5,049 bases of DNA from Desulfovibrionaceae bacterium (lineage in GTDB: Bacteria; Desulfobacterota; Desulfovibrionia; Desulfovibrionales; Desulfovibrionaceae): positions 1-5,049 of the forward strand of contig CAAGJV010000342.1 in NCBI GenBank assembly GCA_900770205.1, in the 5' to 3' direction. Shown one piece after another: positions 1 to 4,787 of this stretch. Made by a program: the position numbers and the translations under genes. Within the stretch, counting starts at the first letter, position 1. Every line of letters starts with the position of its first letter. The notes under the pieces were generated by a model. That model worked only from the letters and a program-made list of their open reading frames with translations. It was not told the origin of the DNA and made no database searches.

Positions 1-768
1 AAGGCTGTCGGCGAGTCAGTTCATAAGCCGTGGGAATACTATAACAATAACATCACGGGTTCACTTACACTTGTAGACGCTATGAAGAAGGCTGGCTGCA
101 AGAACCTGATTTTCTCATCATCAGCAACTGTTTACGGAAATCCAGCTGAAATTCCTATTACAGAGAACTGCCCTAAGGGTACCTGCACGAATCCGTATGG
201 CTGGACCAAGTGGATGCTCGAGCAGATTTTTACAGATCTGCACACAGCTGATCCTGAGTGGAACGTTATCCTCCTCAGATATTTCAACCCTATCGGAGCT
301 CATCCGTCAGGACTTATGGGTGAGGATCCTAACGGAATTCCGAATAACCTTATGCCTTATATCACACAGGTTGCTATCGGAAAGCTTCCTGAGCTCGGTA
401 TTTTTGGAAATGACTACGACACACCGGATGGTACCTGCGTAAGAGACTATATCCATGTAGTAGACCTTGCTACCGGTCATGTAGCTGCCCTTAATAAGAT
501 TAAGGAGAACATCGGCCTTGGCATATATAACCTCGGTACCGGAAAGGGCTACTCAGTTCTCGACGTAGTAAATAACTTCATGGAAGCTACAGGAGTTAAG
601 ATCCCATACAGCTTCAAGCCTCGTCGTGAGGGTGATGTGCCGCAGTGCTATTCCTCAGCTGAGAAGGCCAAAAAGGAGCTCGGTTGGGAAGCTAAGTACG
701 ACATCAAAGAGATGTGCCGTGATTCCTGGAACTGGCAGAAGCAGAATCCTGCAGGGTATCGCGAATAG
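1..768 (+). CDS. galE: UDP-glucose 4-epimerase, C-terminal part (5' end outside window)
   Basis: This is the C-terminal 255 residues of GalE, the cytoplasmic NAD-dependent epimerase that interconverts UDP-glucose and UDP-galactose (Leloir pathway; UDP-galactose for surface polysaccharides). The frame is open from base 1 and reads KAVGESVHKPWEYYNNN before the first internal Met at 82, so 82 is not the start. Compared with the usual ~338 residues, about 83 are missing, including the N-terminal GxxGxxG Rossmann motif; this is a window edge, not a truncation. Visible family marks are SSSATVYG (the catalytic Ser/Thr region), the YxxxK pair in NPYGWTK (Tyr codon at 196-198), LRYFNPIGAHPSG, GIPNNLMPYI, DGTCVRDYIHV, YNLGTG and PRREGDVP. 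A terminator lies 24 bases past the stop, so it ends its transcript. Codon use differs from its neighbours: 8 of 11 serines are TCA, and GC is lower. That suggests acquisition from a Firmicutes-like donor (inference). Confidence 0.96.
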   Translation, partial: KAVGESVHKPWEYYNNNITGSLTLVDAMKKAGCKNLIFSSSATVYGNPAEIPITENCPKGTCTNPYGWTKWMLEQIFTDLHTADPEWNVILLRYFNPIGAHPSGLMGEDPNGIPNNLMPYITQVAIGKLPELGIFGNDYDTPDGTCVRDYIHVVDLATGHVAALNKIKENIGLGIYNLGTGKGYSVLDVVNNFMEATGVKIPYSFKPRREGDVPQCYSSAEKAKKELGWEAKYDIKEMCRDSWNWQKQNPAGYRE

Positions 769-780
769 GTATTTTTTTCA

Positions 781-794
781 GTGAAATGTTTCAC
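781..794. repeat. 14-bp palindrome GTGAAATGTTTCAC between galE and its terminator
   Basis: Two perfect 6-base arms, gtgaaa (781-786) and tttcac (789-794), are separated by two bases. The centre is too short for a good RNA hairpin, so if it matters it would be as a DNA-protein site. It overlaps the foot of the galE terminator and lies downstream of both adjacent genes, an unlikely place for an operator. It is probably incidental. Confidence 0.35.
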
Positions 795-822
795 CCCGGT
801 ACGCTGCTGCCGGGGTGTTTTT
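792..822 (+). terminator. Rho-independent terminator of galE
   Basis: An 8-bp perfect stem, CACCCCGG (792-799) with CCGGGGTG (810-817), encloses a 10-base loop and is followed directly by five Ts (818-822). It lies 24 bases after the galE stop. There is no T-run on the other side, so it should work for galE but poorly for the convergent ogt. Confidence 0.9.
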
Positions 823-843
823 GTTTGTGGAATGAAAAACGCT

Positions 844-1362
844 TCAGTGACGGAACATGTCCATATCCAATCCTTCCAGCGTCAGTAATTTGATTTTTAT
901 ATCAATTCCTCCGGTATATCCGGTGAGCCTTCCTTGTGCCCCTACAACACGGTGGCAGGGAATAATGATGGAAATGGGGTTGTGCCCTACGGCGCCGCCG
1001 ACAGCCTGGGCTGACATAGCAGACTTGCGGAAGGCCTCCATGGCACGCTTTGCCAGAAAACCGTAGGTAACGGTTGTGCCGTAGGGGATACAGCAAAGCT
1101 CTTGCCAGATGAACCGACGAAAATCGCTTCCCTCTGGAGCAAGGGGAAGTTCCTCTGGCAGGGGCTTCTGCCCGGAAAAATAACGTTCAAGCCAGTGCCT
1201 GGCCTGTGTGAGAACAGGATGGCCTTTTCCATCCTGAAGGTTTTCTCCTGATATTTTGAAGGAATAGCTTTGCCCCTCAAGAGAGAGCGCTATGATATGC
1301 GTTTTGCTGCTGATTATTGTCAGCGGCCCTAAGGGAGAGGAAGTGCACAATTTGTACAGCAT
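844..1362 (-). CDS. ogt: Methylated-DNA--protein-cysteine S-methyltransferase (O6-alkylguanine-DNA alkyltransferase, Ogt type)
   Basis: A 172-residue suicide DNA-repair protein that moves the alkyl group of O6-alkylguanine (and O4-alkylthymine) onto its own cysteine. The C-terminal domain holds the active-site IIPCHRVVG with Cys136 and His137, the upstream Asn128 (GHNP), Tyr100 in the winged-helix segment IPYGTTVTYG, LTGYTGG (147-152) and Glu163 of LTLEG, completing the Asn-His-Cys-Glu network. The N-terminal ~80 residues form the usual poorly conserved ribonuclease-like domain. The length fits single-domain Ogt; there is no Ada regulatory domain. The start at 1362 is supported by AAGGA six bases upstream. 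One oddity: the arginine-finger position, 17 residues before the catalytic Cys, is Gln119 (SAQAVGGAVG). From memory, similar MSAQAVGGAVGHNP forms occur in Firmicutes-type Ogts, so this is probably a subfamily trait rather than inactivation. It is divergent from ddh and monocistronic as far as visible. Confidence 0.95.
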   Translation of the reverse strand: MLYKLCTSSPLGPLTIISSKTHIIALSLEGQSYSFKISGENLQDGKGHPVLTQARHWLERYFSGQKPLPEELPLAPEGSDFRRFIWQELCCIPYGTTVTYGFLAKRAMEAFRKSAMSAQAVGGAVGHNPISIIIPCHRVVGAQGRLTGYTGGIDIKIKLLTLEGLDMDMFRH

Positions 1363-1397
1363 GGGTTATCCTTTTCGTTTGGAGAATAACTGGGGAA

Positions 1398-1426
1398 GAC
1401 ATAGAATAAATGAGAGAAAATGTCTA
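1398..1426 (-). promoter_or_regulatory. Possible sigma70-type promoter of ogt
   Basis: Read on the minus strand, TAGACA (1421-1426, 5 of 6 to the -35 consensus) is followed after 17 bases by TATGTC (1398-1403, only 3 of 6). It would start transcription near 1391 and give a leader of about 30 bases before the ogt ATG. The -10 match is weak. Both elements overlap the inverted repeat AGACAT/ATGTCT (1397-1402 and 1420-1425), a possible operator geometry. Confidence 0.3.
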
Positions 1427-1502
1427 TGGAATAACAAATATGTAACGGTAAAGGTAAAAAATCTGGATTAAGAACAAAAAAGTTTCAAAATTGTCATTTT
1501 TC

Positions 1503-1530
1503 TTGACTTTCCAGAACAAACTCGTATCTT
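1503..1530 (+). promoter_or_regulatory. Probable sigma70-type promoter of ddh
   Basis: TTGACT (1503-1508, 5 of 6) is followed after 16 bases by TATCTT (1525-1530, 4 of 6), in an AT-rich stretch with A and T runs upstream that could serve as an UP element. Transcription would start near 1537, giving a leader of about 34 bases that contains the ddh Shine-Dalgarno GGGAG (1559-1563). Confidence 0.55.
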
Positions 1531-1570
1531 TCAAAAAAAAATAACAGTTTCTTTTTTTGGGAGTTATCGT

Positions 1571-2560
1571 ATGTCCAAGATCAGAATCGGCATTGTTGGC
1601 TACGGCAATCTTGGCCGTGGTGTTGAACTGGCCGTTGCTGCCAACCCAGATCAGGAGCTGGCGGCTGTATTCTCCCGCCGTGATCCTTCAACGGTGAAGA
1701 TCCTCACGGATGGAGTGCCTGTGTGTTCTCTGGCCGATGTTGAAGACTGGAAAGACCGCATAGATGTCATGATTCTCTGCGGCGGCAGCGCGACCGATCT
1801 GCCGAAGCAGACTCCTGCTCTGGCCGCCATGTTCAACGTAGTGGACAGCTTTGATACGCATGCCAATATTCCAGCGCATTTTGCTCATGTCAACGAAGCC
1901 GCCTCCAAGGCCGGAACCGTAGGCATTATTTCCGTTGGCTGGGATCCTGGTATGTTCTCCCTGAATCGCCTGTATGCGAACTGCATCCTGCCGGATGGGC
2001 ATGACTATACTTTCTGGGGCCGCGGTGTCAGCCAGGGGCATTCCGATGCCATTCGCCGTATCAGCGGTGTGCTTGATGCGCGGCAGTATACCGTGCCTGT
2101 TCCCGCCGCCATGGATGCGGTGCGCAGCGGCAGCAATCCTGAACTGACCACTCGCCAGAAGCACACCAGAGAATGTTTTGTTGTTGCTGCCGAAGGCGCA
2201 GATAAGGCTGCTATTGAGCATGAGATTAAAACCATGCCCAACTATTTTGCCGATTATGATACGACTGTGACTTTCATCAGTCAGGAAGAGCTTGACCGCG
2301 ACCATAAGGGTATTCCCCACGGAGGTTTTGTGATCCGTACCGGTGCAACCGGCAGAAATGGGGAAACAAAACACGTTATTGAATATTCCCTGAAGCTTGG
2401 TTCCAACCCTGAGTTTACTTCCAGTGTGCTGGCTGCCTATGCCCGTGCGGCTTATCGACTTGCGCAGAAGGGCGAATTCGGGGCAAAGACTGTGTTTGAT
2501 ATTGCCCCTGCACTTCTTTCTCCCCGCGATGGAGCAGATCTGAGGGCGCACCTTCTGTAA
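1571..2560 (+). CDS. ddh: meso-diaminopimelate D-dehydrogenase (EC 1.4.1.16)
   Basis: A 329-residue cytoplasmic NADPH enzyme. It interconverts L-2-amino-6-oxopimelate (tetrahydrodipicolinate) plus ammonia with meso-diaminopimelate, the one-step route to the lysine and peptidoglycan precursor. The N-terminal Rossmann fold shows GYGNLGRG (10-17) and SRR (35-37), the latter likely contacting the NADPH phosphate. The substrate region carries VDSFDTH (91-97), GWDPGMFS (123-130), FWGRGVSQGHSDA (148-160), PHGGFV (249-254) and NPEFT (279-283). All of these correspond to the Corynebacterium glutamicum enzyme (320 residues), so length and motifs are complete. The start is supported by GGGAG seven bases upstream and the immediate MSKIRIGIVG strand. 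It has its own promoter and terminator and no dap or lys gene beside it. Whether it works for synthesis or ammonia-linked DAP turnover cannot be told here. Confidence 0.96.
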   Translation: MSKIRIGIVGYGNLGRGVELAVAANPDQELAAVFSRRDPSTVKILTDGVPVCSLADVEDWKDRIDVMILCGGSATDLPKQTPALAAMFNVVDSFDTHANIPAHFAHVNEAASKAGTVGIISVGWDPGMFSLNRLYANCILPDGHDYTFWGRGVSQGHSDAIRRISGVLDARQYTVPVPAAMDAVRSGSNPELTTRQKHTRECFVVAAEGADKAAIEHEIKTMPNYFADYDTTVTFISQEELDRDHKGIPHGGFVIRTGATGRNGETKHVIEYSLKLGSNPEFTSSVLAAYARAAYRLAQKGEFGAKTVFDIAPALLSPRDGADLRAHLL

Positions 2561-2583
2561 CCAATTCTTTTTCTATGTAAAAG

Positions 2584-2620
2584 AAAACGCCCGTTGCCTG
2601 AGAGTTACGGGCGTTTTTTT
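2584..2620 (+). terminator. Rho-independent terminator of ddh
   Basis: An 11-bp perfect stem, AAAACGCCCGT (2584-2594) with ACGGGCGTTTT (2607-2617), encloses a 12-base loop and the T-run extends to 2620 (seven Ts). It starts 24 bases past the ddh stop. The A-run on the left arm also gives a T-rich tail on the minus strand, so it could act in both directions. It separates ddh from the following glycosyltransferase gene. Confidence 0.95.
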
Positions 2621-2659
2621 CAGGTAACAGCGGAACATCCTGTAGCAATGGGGTTTTTC

Positions 2660-2689
2660 TTGACGAAGAGGGGAACAGGAGTCCATAGT
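2660..2689 (+). promoter_or_regulatory. Possible sigma70-type promoter of the glycosyltransferase gene
   Basis: TTGACG (2660-2665, 5 of 6) is followed after 18 bases by CATAGT (2684-2689, 4 of 6). It sits in the 148-base gap after the ddh terminator, where an independent promoter is expected. Transcription would begin near 2696, leaving only about 13 bases before the ATG at 2709. If this promoter is real, the leader is very short, or translation starts at 2757. Confidence 0.4.
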
Positions 2690-2698
2690 TGTTTATAC

Positions 2699-2703
2699 AG
2701 GAG
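2699..2703 (+). promoter_or_regulatory. Shine-Dalgarno AGGAG supporting the 2709 start
   Basis: AGGAG lies five bases before the ATG at 2709. The in-frame ATG at 2745 has no such site. The ATG at 2757 has GGGGA (2747-2751) only five bases away, a plausible but weaker match. This favours 2709. Confidence 0.55.
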
Positions 2704-2708
2704 CAGAA

Positions 2709-3755
2709 ATGCCTTGTTCCTGCGCTGCGGACAGTGTTCAGACTATGGGGAAGATTATGGAACATACGGAAGTTGGGGTTATTATCCTTACCTATAATGA
2801 CTGGCAGAAGACTATCAAGTGCCTTGAGTGCGTTCATGCGCAGAGCAGTCTGCCAAGGCGCATAGTTGTGTGTGACAACGGTTCTGATAATGCCATTGCC
2901 GATCGCATTCTCGAAGAGTGGAGCATTCTTGCCGAACGTCATTCTCTTCCGGCCCCTGTGGAGGTGTATGGTTCCGATTCCTCTCCGGCGCAGCTTGTCA
3001 TGCTCCGCAGGGAAGAACCGGAGAGTATTGGCGGAGCCATGAATTCCGGCATGCGTTTTCTTTTGTACGACAGGGACTGCCATGCCTTCTGGCTTTTGCG
3101 CAACGACAGCTGTCCGGAATCGTTTGCCCTTGAGGCTCTGCTGCGCCATTTGGAAGAAGAGAATATGGCTCAGCCTATAGGCATGGTAGGCTCGACGCAG
3201 CTTGTCAAGGATTCCGATGTGCTGGAATGCGCGGCCGGAGGGCGGTGGAGCAGATGGACTGGGGATCAGATACCGCTGGACAAGGGATTGGAAAGGCACG
3301 GTCTTTCCGATAGAAAGGAACTTGCGCAGAAACTGGACTATGTTTCCGATGCTTCCTGCCTTATTACGCGAACAATGGCCGAAGATATAGGTTTGTTTGA
3401 CGAGCGTTTTCCTGGCTTTTACGAAGATGTGGAATATGGGATAAGAGCCAGAAATGCTGGCTATGCGCTGAACTGGGCGCCTGGCGCCATAGTTCGGCGC
3501 ATGGACTGCTCCACCTCTGCGTTGACACCGTTTCTTTTTGTGACCGATGACCCTGAGCTTTCCCCGAAAGACGACATGAATTTCATAAGGGCTCGTTTTT
3601 TTCTTCTGCGGCGGGCGCACCCCTTTGCCTTGCCGTTCATGCTGCTGGCCTTACCTTTTTCGTGGCGGACGTTCCGTTCCCGCAGGGGGAGGTTCTTCAT
3701 GGTCATGCGGGCGGCTCTCGATGGTGCAGCAGGGCGTATGGGCGGACATGAGTAA
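2709..3755 (+). CDS. Family 2 glycosyltransferase (GT-A fold, rhamnosyltransferase-like)
   Basis: A 348-residue protein, probably transferring a sugar from a nucleotide-sugar donor to a cell-surface polysaccharide or glycan at the cytoplasmic face of the membrane. The GT-A domain begins with VGVIILTYND (22-31) and VVCDNGSDN (53-61, nucleotide binding). It continues with the SIGGAMNSG segment (107-114) and the DxD-equivalent LLRNDS (129-134). SDASCLITR (213-221) and FDERFPGFYEDVEYGIRARNAG (230-251) follow, the latter containing the ED pair typical of the catalytic base region in COG1216-type enzymes. A hydrophobic stretch (about 305-318) flanked by Arg near the C-terminus may anchor it to the membrane. 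Donor and acceptor cannot be read from the sequence. The first ~20 residues are unconserved and rich in Cys and Met, so a start at 2757 remains possible. It is solitary: no other polysaccharide gene adjoins it, and it has its own likely promoter and end hairpin. Confidence 0.88.
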   Translation: MPCSCAADSVQTMGKIMEHTEVGVIILTYNDWQKTIKCLECVHAQSSLPRRIVVCDNGSDNAIADRILEEWSILAERHSLPAPVEVYGSDSSPAQLVMLRREEPESIGGAMNSGMRFLLYDRDCHAFWLLRNDSCPESFALEALLRHLEEENMAQPIGMVGSTQLVKDSDVLECAAGGRWSRWTGDQIPLDKGLERHGLSDRKELAQKLDYVSDASCLITRTMAEDIGLFDERFPGFYEDVEYGIRARNAGYALNWAPGAIVRRMDCSTSALTPFLFVTDDPELSPKDDMNFIRARFFLLRRAHPFALPFMLLALPFSWRTFRSRRGRFFMVMRAALDGAAGRMGGHE

Positions 3756-3765
3756 ACATACATAG

Positions 3766-3803
3766 ATAAATCCCCGGAGGCCTATGGCCTGACGGGGATT
3801 TAT
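3766..3803. terminator. Bidirectional hairpin between the convergent glycosyltransferase gene and ribB
   Basis: An 11-bp perfect outer stem, ATAAATCCCCG (3766-3776) with CGGGGATTTAT (3793-3803), encloses a small internal loop and a 5-bp inner stem AGGCC/GGCCT (3778-3782, 3786-3790) with a TAT loop. It lies midway between two convergent stop codons (3755 and 3823). Neither side has a clean T-run, only the A/T-rich stem foot, so intrinsic termination may be partial. Confidence 0.6.
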
Positions 3804-3822
3804 AACGAAAAGATTGCCGTAT

Positions 3823-4482
3823 CTATTCTGATTTTGCTGATTCGAGCTGCCGGCGGTATTCTGCGACATCGTCAACCGTGGCAAGAGGCATACCGTGAGC
3901 ACGGGCAAAAGCCGCGACTTCGGGCAGGCGTGCCATAGTGCCGTTTTCCAGGGTAAGTTCACACAGAACGCCAGCGGGAGTGAACCCTGCCATGCGGCAC
4001 AAATCGACCGTTACCTCAGTGTGACCACGGCGTTCGAGTACGCCGCCCGGCTTTGCACGAAGGGGAAAAACATGGCCTGGGCGATGAAGATCTTCCGGCC
4101 TGGCATCTGGATTAATAGCGGCTTTAACAGTAGTTACCCTGTCGGAAGCAGAAACGCCTGTGGTCACCCCTTCGGCGGCTTCGATGGTCACCGTGAACGC
4201 AGTGCGGTTCTTGTTCGTGTTGTTCTGCACCATGGGGGGAAGGTCGAGAGCATTGGCCTTTTCGTCAGTCAGGCAAAGGCAGACAATTCCGCTGCATTCG
4301 CGTATGAGCAGGGCCATTTGTTCAGGGGTAAGTGTTTCTGCGGCGTAGATGAGGTCTCCTTCGTTCTCACGGTCTTCATCATCAACGATAAGGACGCCGT
4401 TTCCACTTTTCAGCGAGGCAATAGCGCGTTCGACACGTTCACGGGGAGAACCAAAGGATTCAAGGATAGATAGCTGACGCAT
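3823..4482 (-). CDS. ribB: 3,4-dihydroxy-2-butanone-4-phosphate synthase
   Basis: A 219-residue cytoplasmic enzyme that converts ribulose 5-phosphate to 3,4-dihydroxy-2-butanone 4-phosphate plus formate, supplying the four-carbon unit of riboflavin. It follows E. coli RibB (217 residues) nearly end to end: DDEDRENEGD (34-43, Mg2+ and substrate binding), ECSGIVCLC (62-70), the GFTV-like AFTVTIEAAEGVTTGVSASD (95-114), RPGHVFPLRA (134-143), RRGHTE (151-156, metal-binding His154) and LCELT (173-177). There is no GTP cyclohydrolase II domain, so it is monofunctional. The start at 4482 is set by AAGGAG six bases upstream and by alignment to family N-termini. The frame stays open upstream to an ATG at 4575, but that one lies in the riboswitch and has no good ribosome site. 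It is controlled by an FMN riboswitch in its own leader, with no other rib gene adjacent. Confidence 0.97.
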   Translation of the reverse strand: MRQLSILESFGSPRERVERAIASLKSGNGVLIVDDEDRENEGDLIYAAETLTPEQMALLIRECSGIVCLCLTDEKANALDLPPMVQNNTNKNRTAFTVTIEAAEGVTTGVSASDRVTTVKAAINPDARPEDLHRPGHVFPLRAKPGGVLERRGHTEVTVDLCRMAGFTPAGVLCELTLENGTMARLPEVAAFARAHGMPLATVDDVAEYRRQLESAKSE

Positions 4483-4574
4483 GACAGACTCCTTAGGGAG
4501 AATATCCAGCATCAGGGCGGCATAAGGCGCTGGGAGAGAGGAGAGAGTTGGCCATGAAAAAGGCCGGAGATCCA
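4483..4574 (-). promoter_or_regulatory. Expression platform of the ribB FMN riboswitch
   Basis: This is the 92-base untranslated stretch between the aptamer and the ribB ATG. It contains a T5 run (4557-4561) just after CGGCC (4562-4566), which could pair with GGCCG (4601-4605) of the aptamer. It also contains a pyrimidine tract (4532-4547 on the minus strand) complementary both to the Shine-Dalgarno (CTCCT with AGGAG) and to AGAGA in the aptamer's closing strand (4576-4580). The simplest reading is translational control by hiding the ribosome site when FMN is bound. Transcription attenuation at the T5 run is a weaker alternative because no long terminator stem is visible. The mechanism is inference. 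Confidence 0.55.
4489..4494 (-). promoter_or_regulatory. ribB Shine-Dalgarno AAGGAG, within a small hairpin
   Basis: On the minus strand AAGGAG ends six bases before the ribB ATG and decides that start. Its GGAG (4489-4492) is preceded by CTCC (4497-4500) across the loop CTAA, so a 4-bp local hairpin can hide it. A second complement, CTCCT, lies further upstream (4539-4543). Confidence 0.8.
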
Positions 4575-4705
4575 TTCTCTTTCGTCCGGACTGTTACCGT
4601 CGGCCACGGAATTTCACCGTATCTGCGAGACTTCCCGTGAAGTTCGCCCGCGGGCTTCCGGTTTCCCGGTCACCGCCGGTGGGGACTTTCACCCCGCCCT
4701 GAGAA
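4575..4705 (-). ncRNA. FMN riboswitch aptamer (RFN element) upstream of ribB
   Basis: Read on the minus strand, the conserved RFN blocks come in the right order. They are CTCAGGGCGGGGTGAAAGTC and CCCACCGGCGGT, then AGCCCGCGGGC, a variable hairpin, GGTGAAATTCC, GCCGACGGTAACAGTCCGGA and finally AGAGAA. The closing stem P1 pairs TTCTC (4701-4705) with GAGAA (4575-4579). The optional variable stem (4625-4647) is about 9 bp with an ACGG loop and one bulged C. In this class FMN binding turns off riboflavin synthesis or transport genes, which fits ribB immediately downstream. Confidence 0.97.
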
Positions 4706-4715
4706 ATATGCTCTT

Positions 4716-4743
4716 AATTTAATATCTTCTTCCGCCGTGTCAA
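4716..4743 (-). promoter_or_regulatory. Promoter of the riboswitch-ribB transcript
   Basis: On the minus strand a perfect TTGACA (4738-4743) is followed after 16 bases by TAAATT (4716-4721, 4 of 6). Transcription would begin around 4708-4710, a few bases before the first aptamer strand, which is the usual arrangement for a riboswitch leader. The -35 overlaps the right-hand end of the inverted repeat at 4742-4787. Confidence 0.7.
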
Positions 4744-4787
4744 GACTTTGTTTTCCATCTGATGAAATGATGGGTAGAGAAAGTCTT
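4742..4787. repeat. Interrupted inverted repeat over the TRIC-like gene stop and ribB -35
   Basis: Perfect 8-base arms AAGACTTT (4742-4749) and AAAGTCTT (4780-4787) are 30 bases apart, with an internal 5-base pair of arms CCATC (4755-4759) and GATGG (4769-4773). It spans the end of the membrane-protein gene and reaches into the ribB -35 box. As RNA it could be the 3' end hairpin of the upstream gene, although there is no T-run. As DNA it could be a protein site at the ribB promoter. The sequence does not decide between these. Confidence 0.5.

Noticed and set aside
82..768. Short galE starting at the Met at 82
   Set aside because: The 27 codons before it are in frame and encode conserved GalE sequence, so the gene simply enters from the left edge.
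1363..1570. Possible small gene or RNA in the AT-rich gap between ogt and ddh
   Set aside because: There is no open frame with a ribosome site and no stable hairpin with a T-run. Two divergent promoters explain the gap.
1688..2551. Open frame of 287 codons on the minus strand opposite ddh
   Set aside because: It fully overlaps a complete, well-conserved ddh and shows no family motif or ribosome site. It is explained by codon bias in the real gene.
2594..2797. Small plus-strand frame overlapping the ddh terminator and the start of the glycosyltransferase
   Set aside because: Its start codon region lies inside the terminator stem and it overlaps the real gene out of frame, with no ribosome site.
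2415..3620. Open frame of 401 codons on the minus strand opposite the glycosyltransferase
   Set aside because: It lies antisense to a gene with clear GT-A motifs and crosses the ddh end and terminator. Its translation is rich in Arg, His, Lys and Pro with no recognisable domain. It is a shadow frame.
3895..4473. Open frame of 192 codons on the plus strand opposite ribB
   Set aside because: It is antisense to a full-length RibB whose conserved motifs account for the sequence. The translation has no recognisable fold.
4483..4575. Upstream ATG at 4575 as the annotated ribB start
   Set aside because: The ATG at 4482 has a strong AAGGAG and matches the family N-terminus (RQLSILESFGSP against the E. 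coli pattern). The 31-codon extension would be encoded in riboswitch leader.
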